From Pseudomonadota bacterium (lineage in GTDB: Bacteria > Desulfobacterota > Syntrophobacteria > Syntrophobacterales > Syntrophobacteraceae), in contig JAEZHY010000192.1 of the NCBI GenBank assembly GCA_023416335.1, positions 1 through 19,664 of the forward strand: DNA of 19,664 bases. Reading direction: 5' to 3'. Made by a program: the position numbers and the translations under genes. Every line of letters begins with the position of its first letter. Position 1 is the first letter of the stretch. The notes under the pieces were generated by a model. It was not told where the DNA came from. It made no database searches and saw only the letters and a list, made by a program, of their open reading frames with translations. Positions 1 to 7,037 of the stretch are shown here, piece after piece.

Positions 1-35
1 GGGTTCCCGCTCCGCTCCCACCCATCCTACGGCCT
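1..35. repeat. Partial dispersed palindromic repeat at window edge
   Basis: The first 35 bases contain a CGCTCCGCT core followed by CCCATCCTACGG. The same order (CGCTCCGCT, then CCCACCCTACGG) recurs at 4899-4921, and GCCCACCCTACG recurs near 11554-11565. The copy here looks cut by the window edge. The remaining bases to 183 hold no gene I can support. Confidence 0.45.
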
Positions 36-183
36 TTTCCGATTGGTGCCCGTCTCTCACAATGGGGGTGTGGCGCTGCAGGCCCTTAAGACGCCTGCGG
101 CTTTCACGCAATCCTCTTGCGTTGCGCGCTCGGATTCAAGAATTCGGGCTACCCAAGGAAGGCAGGTCCGGAATGGTTTGTCA

Positions 184-240
184 GCTCACTGCTCACTGCT
201 TCACTGTTCACTTTTATTTGCTCACGGTTCACTGTTCACT
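184..240. repeat. Heptanucleotide repeat cluster (GYTCACT / AGTGARC)
   Basis: Tandem 7-mers are visible: GCTCACT at 184 and 191, GTTCACT at 206, 227 and 234, with an 8-base variant at 198-205 and a short interruption at 213-226. On the minus strand the unit reads AGTGARC. It runs into the 3' end of ubiX and supplies that gene's TGA stop. The same unit recurs at 19525-19545. The style resembles heptameric STRR repeats known from cyanobacteria, but no relationship is implied. Confidence 0.75.
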
Positions 241-810
241 TTCCTCGACTCCACTCCACGGCGGTACCAGATTATGCGGGATTTCGAACTGGTCGAGGAT
301 TCGGGCGACGACGAAATTTACGATATCTTCGACTGACTGGGGCTTGTGATAAAAGCCGGGCATGGCGGGAAGGATGATGGCTCCTGCTTCGGCTGCCCGT
401 TGCATGTTTGTGAGATGAATGCGGTTCAGAGGAGTTTCCCGGGGCACAAGTACCAGGGGCCTGCGTTCTTTGAGGCAGACGTCCGCCGCCCGGTGGATGA
501 GATTCTGGGAAAGTCCTGCGGCTATGGCCCCGAGCGTTCCCATGGTGCATGGGACGATAGCCATTCCCGCTGATGGAAAGGAACCGCTGGCAAACGGGGC
601 CGTGAAGTCCGATTCGTCGTAAACCCGGATTCCGGGAGGAATGTCGTCCCGGAAGACTGTTCCGGTTTCCAGCCGATATACGAGCCTGCCCGCCTCGGAC
701 GCCACAAGGTGGACGGCGTACCCGTCGAGAGGAATCGCCCGCAGGAGGCTCTTTGCGTAGACGGTGCCGCTGGCGCCGGTTACGGCTATTACAAGGTTTT
801 TCCTGTCCAA
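229..810 (-). CDS. ubiX: UbiX-family flavin prenyltransferase
   Basis: UbiX proteins join a dimethylallyl group to FMN. The prenylated flavin is the cofactor of UbiD-type decarboxylases; in menaquinone or ubiquinone synthesis the partner decarboxylates the prenylated ring. The 193-residue product has the family length. Visible motifs are VTGASG at residues 10-15 (FMN loop), ASGSF at 74-78, IVPCTM at 85-90, PRETPL at 123-128 and GFY at 152-154. The start is a TTG preceded by GAAAGAGAG, and it overlaps the aldolase end by 22 bp, implying translational coupling. It is the last gene of the menaquinone run, which suggests a role in decarboxylating the futalosine-pathway naphthoate. No UbiD partner is in the window. 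The final codons and the TGA stop lie in a heptamer repeat. Confidence 0.93.
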   Translation of the reverse strand: MDRKNLVIAVTGASGTVYAKSLLRAIPLDGYAVHLVASEAGRLVYRLETGTVFRDDIPPGIRVYDESDFTAPFASGSFPSAGMAIVPCTMGTLGAIAAGLSQNLIHRAADVCLKERRPLVLVPRETPLNRIHLTNMQRAAEAGAIILPAMPGFYHKPQSVEDIVNFVVARILDQFEIPHNLVPPWSGVEESEQ

Positions 811-1610
811 GTCTCTCTTTCCGCTTTCAGCAGTTCCCCTGCTTCGTCTGCATGCATGCCCCGATGGACGATTCCGGTAACTGCCCTGAGTACGGCTTCC
901 GGGTTCTTCGCCTGGAAAATGCTGCGTCCGGCCGCTACCCCTGCTGCCCCCGCCTGGATGCTCCTTTCGACTCTTTCCAGGAGCAGATCGATCCCGGCTG
1001 GCGATCCTCCAGCGATCACGACGGGAACGGAGACCACGGAAGCTATTCGGGCTACCGTATCATAATCACCCGGAAAGGGAATTTTTACAATATCCGCACC
1101 GAGTTCGGCGGCTATGCGTGCCGCATGCGCTACATCCGTCCCGGAGGCTGCAGGACCCGTGGCATCCCGGGAAACATATGCCATTATGAGCAGCGGGACC
1201 TGCCACTCCGTACACTCCTGGCCGACCCTGCCCACGTCGCGAAGCATTTCCGACTCATAGGCATTTCCCAGGTTCAGGTGAACGGATACCGCATCGGCGC
1301 CGAGACGGATTGCTTCCTCGACCCCGCCCGTCGGGACCTTCCGGTAAGGGGCCGGTCCCAGGCAGGTGGAAGCCGACAGGTGTGCTATCACTCCGGGGAG
1401 CCGTTCCTTTACGGAATGGAGACAGCGCAGATTGCCCTTGTGAAGAACGATCGCATCCGCGCCCCCTCTGATCCCTGCTTCAATGGTGGTTTCGATCCGT
1501 TCGATTCCCGGAATCGGCCCGCAGGTTACGCCGTGGTCCAGGGGAAATATGACCGTGCGGCACTTGGCGGGCGACAGGATTCTTTTCAGCCGCAGTTGCT
1601 TTCCGCTCAT
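789..1610 (-). CDS. Class I aldolase of the ADH synthase / FbaB family
   Basis: The 273-residue TIM-barrel aldolase resembles 2-amino-3,7-dideoxy-D-threo-hept-6-ulosonate (ADH) synthase, the first enzyme of the archaeal-type route to dehydroquinate, and archaeal class I fructose-bisphosphate aldolases. The expected catalytic residues are in place: Asp25 in PLDHGV, Tyr145 in MAY, and the Schiff-base Lys176 in VKIPFPGD. All three keep the spacing I recall for Methanocaldococcus MJ0400 (D33, Y153, K184). The barrel ends with IAGGSP at 199-204 and AAGRSIF at 226-232. The ATG is preceded by GGAG. It begins 28 bp after mqnA and overlaps ubiX. If it is an ADH synthase, it feeds chorismate, the substrate of MqnA. 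An LsrF-like or fructose-bisphosphate aldolase is possible, so no symbol is given. Confidence 0.85.
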   Translation of the reverse strand: MSGKQLRLKRILSPAKCRTVIFPLDHGVTCGPIPGIERIETTIEAGIRGGADAIVLHKGNLRCLHSVKERLPGVIAHLSASTCLGPAPYRKVPTGGVEEAIRLGADAVSVHLNLGNAYESEMLRDVGRVGQECTEWQVPLLIMAYVSRDATGPAASGTDVAHAARIAAELGADIVKIPFPGDYDTVARIASVVSVPVVIAGGSPAGIDLLLERVERSIQAGAAGVAAGRSIFQAKNPEAVLRAVTGIVHRGMHADEAGELLKAERETWTGKTL

Positions 1611-1638
1611 TTTGCGTCTCCGCAGTTTCGACTTGCTC

Positions 1639-2496
1639 TCAGGCGACCGATTCCAGGGGAGTCAATACCTCCAGCCTCGGGACCTGCTCCAGTTCGCCGA
1701 TCTTGAACAGGTGGAAATAAAAAAGTTCGAGCCCCTGCCGTTCCTGTTCGTTTAAATCGAACCGAAGGCAGTGGTAATATTCCCGCAGAGCGTCCATTCC
1801 GAGCAATCCTGCCCGGGAGGCTTCCCGGCAGATGGACTCGATATTGGAACGTCCCCATTTCTTGGAAGCGAGAAGGGCGGCAATTGCCGGGGCAATCTGT
1901 CCGTTTCTCTCTTCGACCGCCATCCTTCGGATTACCCAGACGGCGTAAACGAAAGGGAGCCCCGTCCATTCGAACCAGGCCGTCCCGAGGTCGAGAACGC
2001 AGGGGTACAAACCGCTGCCGCCCAGCCGAAGCGCTTCGTCTCCAATCGCAAGGCAGGCTTCCGGGAGGACGTCCCGGTTCTCGGACAGAGACCCGGCCTC
2101 GAAGATCGGGGTCACTCCGAAACGGGTCTTGCAGAGGATTTTCAGGAGCCCTACCGAAGTATGCGACTGGCTGCTCAGCAGGATCTTCTCTCCGGAAAGC
2201 TGCTCGATCGGCCGGCGGCTCAGCAGCAGCACGCTTTTGACTTCCCCGTAAGAACTGATGGAGAGGTCCGGGACTATGTAGTAGCGATCGGCCCGTCTCG
2301 CGTACTCGATGGAGGATACGGGGCTCATGTCGAGTTGGCCCGCAGCCGTAAGCTCGTTCAGATACGATGGAACGCCCGGAACTATTTCAAAAGGATGGGA
2401 CACGATGCCGGATTCGAGTGGATAGTAGACCGGAAGGACATTCAGAAAACCTATCCTTCCCAGCTTCAGCTTTTCGCAGGGATCGCCCATTTGCAT
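1639..2496 (-). CDS. mqnA: Chorismate dehydratase MqnA
   Basis: MqnA removes water from chorismate to give 3-[(1-carboxyvinyl)oxy]benzoate, the committed step of the futalosine menaquinone pathway. The 285-residue product has the periplasmic-binding-protein-like fold typical of the family. Family sequences visible are GRIGFLNVLP (13-22), SSIEYA (61-66), SISSYGEVKSVLL (79-91), TSVGLLKIL (113-121) and the WTGLPFVYAVW stretch in the second lobe. GGGAGGA lies just upstream. The first ATG is only about 3 nt from it, while an in-frame ATG at 2490 has a better spacing, so the protein may really start two residues later. The start overlaps the mqnX end by 25-31 bp, which suggests coupled translation. 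Confidence 0.95.
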   Translation of the reverse strand: MQMGDPCEKLKLGRIGFLNVLPVYYPLESGIVSHPFEIVPGVPSYLNELTAAGQLDMSPVSSIEYARRADRYYIVPDLSISSYGEVKSVLLLSRRPIEQLSGEKILLSSQSHTSVGLLKILCKTRFGVTPIFEAGSLSENRDVLPEACLAIGDEALRLGGSGLYPCVLDLGTAWFEWTGLPFVYAVWVIRRMAVEERNGQIAPAIAALLASKKWGRSNIESICREASRAGLLGMDALREYYHCLRFDLNEQERQGLELFYFHLFKIGELEQVPRLEVLTPLESVA

Positions 2497-3719
2497 GCTC
2501 CTCCCTTTCCTGAATGGATGAGAGCTTCAACGATATTCGATTCGTCCGTCCCGGGGTCTATGCCGACCTCCAGAATGGCTGCTTTCCTACCTTCTTCGAT
2601 GCTGCCGAAGTCCTTTTCCCGTCCAAGCGCCTCGGCCGGGTTGATGGTGATCATTTCGAGCACCGCGGCCGGAGGGATTGCCGGATAGTTTTCGAGCACA
2701 AAGGCGGCTTCGGCAAAAAGACTCAGGTCCGTATTGCTCGCAAGGCTGTCCGTCCCAAGGGCTGCCCTCATGTTGCGGGAGAGGGCCTTTTCGATATCGG
2801 GCCGGCCAGCTCCGATGTTACTGTTGCTTCTGGGGCAGAAAACGACGGTGCAGCGCCTGTTTGCCGCAAGGTCCCAGTCGGAATCCCGCATGTGAACCGT
2901 GTGCACCAGCAGGGTGCTCCAGTCGAGCACACCCAGGCCGTCGAGGTATTCGATCGGCGTCTTCCGCGGCGGCTGCCATGACGGGTCCCAACGGCCGAGT
3001 CTTTCGAGAAGTTCGAGGCAAAAGCCCGTACCGTTTTGGAGGAATTCAATTTCCTCGGCATGTTCTGCTGTATGAATGGAATATGGGAGGCCGCGGGCAC
3101 GGGCCCACCTCTTGGATTCCGCTATTATCAGAGGAGAAACGGAATAGACGGAGTGCGGGACCAGGGAAAGAGAGGGGCTGTGTTCAGGGAAATCATCCAG
3201 CGGCGGCAGGGCTGCCGAAACCGAATCGAGATTGAATCCAAGTAGTTCCAGGAAGACATGTCTCTCGGGCAGCCGGGGGGGCCTCCCGGAATACTCGACC
3301 AGGGTCCCGTTGGTGACATCGCCGTAAAGAGCGGTGCCGCTCTCAAGAATCTCCTGTTCGCCCTGCCGGAATGAGTTTTTGGCTGCTTCTGTGTCCATGC
3401 CGGCACGCAATGAAAAAAGCTGCCCGATCCAGTCAGGAAATCCGGTCCTTGGGAAGGAGATGCCGCCTTTGAGGGCGGAAAGATCGAGATGTGTATGCGC
3501 ATTTACGAGGGCAGGCATCAGCGCAACGTGACCGTGGTCTGCCACGGATGTTCCTGCGGGGCAGTTAGCCTGCAGTGAGTGGAACTCGCCCGCCGCGATT
3601 ATTCGGTCATTTGCGGTCAGAACTGCGCCGTTTTGTACCGGCTGCCGGGAAACCGGAACGATCCACTCGGCTCTGTGGAGCACAGGTTTGCCCGGGAATT
3701 TGGAAGATAAATTATTCAA
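2466..3719 (-). CDS. mqnX: Aminodeoxyfutalosine deaminase MqnX (amidohydrolase)
   Basis: This metal-dependent amidohydrolase of 417 residues fits the family that deaminates 6-amino-6-deoxyfutalosine to futalosine. The metal and catalytic motifs appear in order: NAHTHLD with His75 and His77, HTAEH with His216 to His220, LVHTVH with His273/276, and LGTDSLASN with Asp324. The short beta-sandwich segments before and after the barrel are also present (about residues 15-70 and 360-400). The start is a TTG preceded by GAGAAGAT; no better upstream ATG is visible. The substrate call rests on position between mqnC and mqnA; by sequence alone it could be another adenosine- or guanine-type deaminase. Its presence predicts that MqnB, not in the window, acts on futalosine in this organism. 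Confidence 0.9.
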   Translation of the reverse strand: MNNLSSKFPGKPVLHRAEWIVPVSRQPVQNGAVLTANDRIIAAGEFHSLQANCPAGTSVADHGHVALMPALVNAHTHLDLSALKGGISFPRTGFPDWIGQLFSLRAGMDTEAAKNSFRQGEQEILESGTALYGDVTNGTLVEYSGRPPRLPERHVFLELLGFNLDSVSAALPPLDDFPEHSPSLSLVPHSVYSVSPLIIAESKRWARARGLPYSIHTAEHAEEIEFLQNGTGFCLELLERLGRWDPSWQPPRKTPIEYLDGLGVLDWSTLLVHTVHMRDSDWDLAANRRCTVVFCPRSNSNIGAGRPDIEKALSRNMRAALGTDSLASNTDLSLFAEAAFVLENYPAIPPAAVLEMITINPAEALGREKDFGSIEEGRKAAILEVGIDPGTDESNIVEALIHSGKGGACKWAIPAKS

Positions 3720-3751
3720 AATCTTCTCGTGCCTTTATTGGACGAAAATCT

Positions 3752-3775
3752 CCATCGTTGATGGAAAAACGATGG
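3752..3775 (-). other. Overlapping alternative hairpins in the mqnC-mqnX gap
   Basis: CCATCG at 3752-3757 can pair with CGATGG at 3770-3775. CCATC at 3752-3756 can instead pair with GATGG at 3760-3764. The two stems exclude each other. They sit in the 111-bp gap 33-56 bp before the mqnX start. There is no run of U after them, so a terminator is not indicated. Confidence 0.35.
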
Positions 3776-3830
3776 GTTGTCACCCCCATCTATGCCCCTG
3801 AAGTCGTACCCGAATCCCGTCTGCAACCGA

Positions 3831-4859
3831 TCAAACCAACTCGTAGGCCATCGTGCGCTGCCGGGGCTGAAAACCCGCCGACTCGATAATCCGTCGGATC
3901 TCCTCAATCGACAGCCGAAAGCAGACTCCCGCGGCAGCAACGACGTTTTCCTCGATCATTGTGGAGCCGAAGTCGTTTGCACCGAAAAACAGGGCCAACT
4001 GGGACACTTTCGGGCCCATCGTTACCCAGGATGCCTGGATGTTGTCGAAATTGTCGAGTACCAGGCGAGAGACGGCCAGGAGCCGCAAATAGGCAACGGC
4101 GGTCTCCGGTTCCCTGGGAATGGCTGTATTCGCGGGCTGGAAGGCCCACGGGATGAATGCGGTAAAGCCGCCGGTCCGGTCCTGCAGGTCTCTGATTGCA
4201 AAAAGGTGCTCGAGTCGGTGCCGTGGTTCCTCTTCATGTCCGAACATCATGGTGGCCGTCGTGCGAAGGCCCTGCCGATGAGCTTCCTCCATGACGGCAA
4301 GCCATTCCGAGACGGAGCATTTGCGCGGAGAAACGCGCTCCCTTACCGAATCCACCAGGATCTCAGCCCCTCCGCCGGGAATGGAGTCAAGTCCTGCCGC
4401 ACGAAGCCTGGAGATAACCTCGCCGATGCCGATCCCGGAAATCCGGCTGAAATACACGATTTCCGGAGGTGAAAAGGCGTGGATGTGGATGGGGTATTTC
4501 GATTTTATGAAGCTCAGCATTTCTTCATAAAAGGAGAGCGGCAGGCCGGGATGGTGCCCGCCCTGCATGAGGATCTGCGTCCCGCCGAGGCTGAGGGTTT
4601 CCTCGATTTTTCGGGAGAGTTCCCCGCGGCTCAGGAGATATCCCTCAGGATGGCCTTCCGGGCGAAAGAAGGCACAGAACCGGCATCCGCAGGAGCAGAT
4701 GTTGGAATAGTTTATATTTCGGTCGACCACGTAAGTCACGATGGGCTCAGGGTGCTTTTCCATGCGCACGGAATGGGCCATCCGGCCGAGCGTGTGGAAA
4801 TCGGCGTTTTCGTATAAATCCATTGCCTGGTCGAAATTGAGACGGCCGTTTGCGTTCAT
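3831..4859 (-). CDS. mqnC: Cyclic dehypoxanthine futalosine synthase MqnC
   Basis: MqnC is a radical SAM enzyme that cyclises dehypoxanthine futalosine by a 5'-deoxyadenosyl radical. The 342-residue product has the CX3CX2C cluster motif at Cys55, Cys59 and Cys62 in a NINYSNIC context shared by MqnC and MqnE. QGGHHPGLP at about 99-107 and the PGGGAEIL stretch are characteristic of the MqnC branch. The ATG at 4859 is preceded by AGGAG and GGCAGGAA, allowing normal initiation. It is separated from mqnE upstream by 313 bp of repeat-filled DNA and from mqnX downstream by 111 bp. It may therefore be transcribed partly from its own promoter, though I could not identify one. Confidence 0.95.
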   Translation of the reverse strand: MNANGRLNFDQAMDLYENADFHTLGRMAHSVRMEKHPEPIVTYVVDRNINYSNICSCGCRFCAFFRPEGHPEGYLLSRGELSRKIEETLSLGGTQILMQGGHHPGLPLSFYEEMLSFIKSKYPIHIHAFSPPEIVYFSRISGIGIGEVISRLRAAGLDSIPGGGAEILVDSVRERVSPRKCSVSEWLAVMEEAHRQGLRTTATMMFGHEEEPRHRLEHLFAIRDLQDRTGGFTAFIPWAFQPANTAIPREPETAVAYLRLLAVSRLVLDNFDNIQASWVTMGPKVSQLALFFGANDFGSTMIEENVVAAAGVCFRLSIEEIRRIIESAGFQPRQRTMAYELV

Positions 4860-4889
4860 TTCCTGCCTGACTCCTGCTGCGGTTCCCCG

Positions 4890-4922
4890 GTGGGCTGCGC
4901 TCCGCTTAGCCCACCCTACGGT
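4890..4922. repeat. Dispersed hairpin repeat (GTGGGCT ... AGCCCAC CCTACGG)
   Basis: GTGGGCT at 4890-4896 and AGCCCAC at 4908-4914 form a perfect 7-bp stem around an 11-base loop, followed by CCTACGG. The core matches the window start and the element near 11428-11564. It lies in the 313-bp mqnE-mqnC gap, which contains only this, the palindrome at 5036-5126 and the 9-bp repeats at 5146-5172. Confidence 0.55.
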
Positions 4923-5035
4923 TCTTCCCGGTTCTGTAAATCGTTTGACACCAACCTCTTAGGCGCACTTTTAGCCGAGTAGAACCGAACGGACTTTCGT
5001 GTGTTTCGTACTCGTATCGCTCCATCCAACTAAGC

Positions 5036-5126
5036 GATGGGTTACGCTCCGGGACTGTGTCGTAACCGACCGGGTTTGGGCCGGCTTTCATCGACAACAC
5101 GACACAGCCTATCCGCTCCACCCATC
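5036..5126. repeat. Nested imperfect palindrome, about 90 bp
   Basis: GATGGGT at 5036-5042 is the inverse of ACCCATC at 5120-5126. Inside it, CTGTGTCG at 5055-5062 is the inverse of CGACACAG at 5100-5107. TACGCTCCG on the left also resembles the complement of ATCCGCTCC on the right only weakly. The arms enclose a 37-base loop. A long palindrome between two genes of the same operon would fold in the transcript. Confidence 0.5.
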
Positions 5127-5145
5127 GACCTTATCTCATTGTTTT

Positions 5146-5172
5146 CTTTCGCGTTTTTCGTGAATTTCGTGG
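5146..5172. repeat. Three 9-bp repeats (CACGAAAnn type)
   Basis: Units CTTTCGCGT, TTTTCGTGA and ATTTCGTGG follow each other without gaps. On the minus strand they read as ACGAAA-centred 9-mers. The array directly abuts the TAA stop of mqnE (5173-5175). I recall similar ACCACGAAATTCACGAAA strings in many bacterial genomes, but this was not checked. Confidence 0.5.
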
Positions 5173-6309
5173 TTAAGGGTTTTGCTTTTGCATTTTGGTT
5201 GCAGCTCTGTCGCCCCGTGAATTCACCGGTCGAAACAGGCTGTCCCTCTCCACCGGCCTCAGGCCTGCAGCGCGGACCACGCTTTCAATTTCCTGCCGAG
5301 TAAGGCCCTGCTTGGAATCGGCCCCTGCCATGTGACCGATTTTTTCTTCTACAACGGTTCCATCGAAATCGTCTGCTCCATACAGCAAAGCCACCTGGGC
5401 CAGTTTTACCGAAAGCATGACCCAGTAAGCCTTGAGGTGCGGAATGTTGTCCAGCATCAGGCGGCTGACCGCAATGGTTTTGAGGTCATCGATTCCGGTT
5501 GCACCGGGCAGGTAGCTCAATTCGTTATTTGCCGGCTGGAAGGTGAGGGGGATGAAGCAGACAAATCCTCCCGTCCTGTCCTGCAATTCGCGCAGCGCGA
5601 TCATGTGTTCGAGCCGTTCCGTCGGAGTCTCGATGTGCCCGTAAAGCATGGTCGCATTTGTCTTGATTCCGAGTTCGTGGGCCTGTCGCACCACGTCGAG
5701 CCAGCCGGCGCCGTCGAGCTTCTCCGGGCAGAGTTTTTCTCGTATGCGGCTGCTGAAGACTTCGGCACCGCCGCCCGGGAGCATCCGCAGGCCGACCGCT
5801 TTCAGGCGGGTCAGGACTTCGCGCACCGAGATCCCTTCGTTCTTTGCGAAATGGGCTATCTCGACTGCGGTAAACCCTTTTATGAAGGAGCCCGGCGCCA
5901 TTGCCTTTATCTTGCGCAGAAGTTCCTCGAAGAAGGCCAGGGGCAGATCCGGGTGGCAGCCGCCTACTATGTGAACTTCCGTCAGCCCGTTTCCCTGGGC
6001 GCGTATCTTGTCGAGGATCTCCTGCTCGGAGAGTTCGAATGCAAGCGGGTCGCCTTTCTTTCTGCTGAAAGCGCAGAAGCGGCATCCGTTCACGCAGATG
6101 TTCGAGTAGTTGATCTGCCGGTTGACGACGTAAAAAGCAGCGTCGCCATGAAGCCTGGTCCTGACGAGATGAGCCAGTGAACCGACCGCGTTTATGTCGC
6201 TGCACGCAAAAAGGCGTTCCCCATCGGCCAGTTCGAGTCTTTTTCCCGCCTCAACTTTCCGGCAGATTTCTCCAAGGCCGATTCTTTCGAAATAGCTATA
6301 ATCCAGCAT
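5173..6309 (-). CDS. mqnE: Aminofutalosine synthase MqnE
   Basis: MqnE is a radical SAM enzyme. It adds the adenosyl radical to 3-[(1-carboxyvinyl)oxy]benzoate and yields 6-amino-6-deoxyfutalosine with loss of the carboxylate. The 378-residue product carries CX3CX2C at Cys72, Cys76 and Cys79 in NYSNICVNGCRFCAF. VGGCHPDLP and PGGGAEVF follow; the VGGCHPD form separates it from MqnC. I chose the ATG at 6309, giving an 8-bp gap from tetR and a start of MLDYSY. A longer frame to 6348 would overlap tetR by 31 bp and add 13 atypical residues. The C-terminal tail (TKMQKQNP) is basic and reads into repeat DNA. The gene is paralogous to mqnC; together they suggest an old duplication. Confidence 0.95.
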   Translation of the reverse strand: MLDYSYFERIGLGEICRKVEAGKRLELADGERLFACSDINAVGSLAHLVRTRLHGDAAFYVVNRQINYSNICVNGCRFCAFSRKKGDPLAFELSEQEILDKIRAQGNGLTEVHIVGGCHPDLPLAFFEELLRKIKAMAPGSFIKGFTAVEIAHFAKNEGISVREVLTRLKAVGLRMLPGGGAEVFSSRIREKLCPEKLDGAGWLDVVRQAHELGIKTNATMLYGHIETPTERLEHMIALRELQDRTGGFVCFIPLTFQPANNELSYLPGATGIDDLKTIAVSRLMLDNIPHLKAYWVMLSVKLAQVALLYGADDFDGTVVEEKIGHMAGADSKQGLTRQEIESVVRAAGLRPVERDSLFRPVNSRGDRAATKMQKQNP

Positions 6310-6317
6310 GCTTCTAC

Positions 6318-7001
6318 CTATACAGAGTGCTGTTCGAGATCGGCGCAACAGGGGTTCTTTTCAGCACCCATGCCCAACCGAAGCAGATTGACGAACTCAT
6401 CTATTTTGCGTTCCAGATCCACATCCGAGGTCTGGTATATCTTTGCGCCGGCATCCAGGAAGGGTACGCAATAGGCTTGCAGGAAGCGGTCCATCATGGC
6501 GTCCAGCATGAATACGGCTATGTTGACGTCGATGTCCGGCCTGAGTTCCCCCCTCGCGATTCCACCTTCCACGATCGGCTGAAGATACTCGGCCGAGAAA
6601 AGGTGCACCTGCTGCAGGAACTCGGCGCGAAGAGGAAAATCTTCCTGGAAAATCATTTTGAGATAGATTCTGTAAATCCTGGGATGGCGCTGTATGAAAC
6701 GGATTCCCGCGAGAGTGCTCTCTTTTATGCGGTCGAAGAAGTCCGCCTCAGCCGTTTCGCGCTTTACCTGCCGGAGGGACTGCCTGACAAGTTCGACGGC
6801 GTAGGTGAAAATGACCTCGAAAAGCCCTTCCTTGTTTCCGAAATATTGGAAAAGGGACCCCTTGGCTATTCCTATCCGGTCCACCATGCGGTTGACGCTT
6901 GCCTGGCGGAACCCGTGCCGCGAGAATTCATCCACTGCGGCATCCAGGATTTTTTCCTTTTTTGACTCATCGAGTTTTTTGAACGTATCGCGGGGCAGCA
7001 T
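6318..7001 (-). CDS. TetR/AcrR-family regulator of the menaquinone operon
   Basis: This 227-residue repressor-type protein has the TetR helix-turn-helix at about residues 18-65 (ILDAAVDEFSRHGF, then GIAKGSLFQYFGNKEGLFE). A variable alpha-helical ligand domain follows and probably binds a small molecule; its ligand cannot be read from the sequence. The ATG has GGAG at a proper spacing. It is the first gene of the run tetR-mqnE-mqnC-mqnX-mqnA-aldolase-ubiX and is 8 bp from mqnE. A consensus promoter with a palindrome across its start site lies just upstream, so autoregulation and control of the menaquinone genes are likely. Family members usually release DNA on binding their ligand; a quinone or lipid signal would fit but is speculation. 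Confidence 0.93.
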   Translation of the reverse strand: MLPRDTFKKLDESKKEKILDAAVDEFSRHGFRQASVNRMVDRIGIAKGSLFQYFGNKEGLFEVIFTYAVELVRQSLRQVKRETAEADFFDRIKESTLAGIRFIQRHPRIYRIYLKMIFQEDFPLRAEFLQQVHLFSAEYLQPIVEGGIARGELRPDIDVNIAVFMLDAMMDRFLQAYCVPFLDAGAKIYQTSDVDLERKIDEFVNLLRLGMGAEKNPCCADLEQHSV

Positions 7002-7019
7002 CCATACTTCTCCGAAGAA

Positions 7020-7037
7020 AATGACCAGGTGGTCATT
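7020..7037 (-). promoter_or_regulatory. Candidate TetR operator, perfect 8-bp-arm palindrome
   Basis: AATGACCA, GG, TGGTCATT form a perfect inverted repeat with 8-bp arms and a 2-bp centre. It overlaps the last bases of the -10 box of the tetR promoter and covers the expected transcription start, 19-36 bp before the tetR ATG. This is where a repressor would block RNA polymerase. The size and symmetry suit a TetR dimer. Confidence 0.75.

Noticed and set aside
184..240. Heptamer cluster as a CRISPR array
   Set aside because: Units are 7 bp and have no unique spacers of about 30 bp; no cas gene is in the window.
43..377. Three overlapping short plus-strand frames at the left end
   Set aside because: They include heptamer repeat DNA and overlap the ubiX end; there is no motif or ribosome site.
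753..1706. Long plus-strand open frame of 317 codons over the aldolase
   Set aside because: It is antisense to a well-supported aldolase and has no ribosome site or recognisable domain.
1771..2688. Long plus-strand open frame over mqnA and mqnX
   Set aside because: It is the shadow of the real minus-strand genes, with no motif.
4906..5121. 71-codon minus-strand frame in the mqnE-mqnC gap
   Set aside because: It is made of palindromic repeat DNA; no homologous motif is seen.
5332..6180. 282-codon plus-strand frame over mqnE
   Set aside because: It is antisense to mqnE; the composition follows the complementary strand.
6177..6965. 262-codon plus-strand frame over tetR
   Set aside because: tetR on the other strand has a clear HTH and start; this frame has no known motif.
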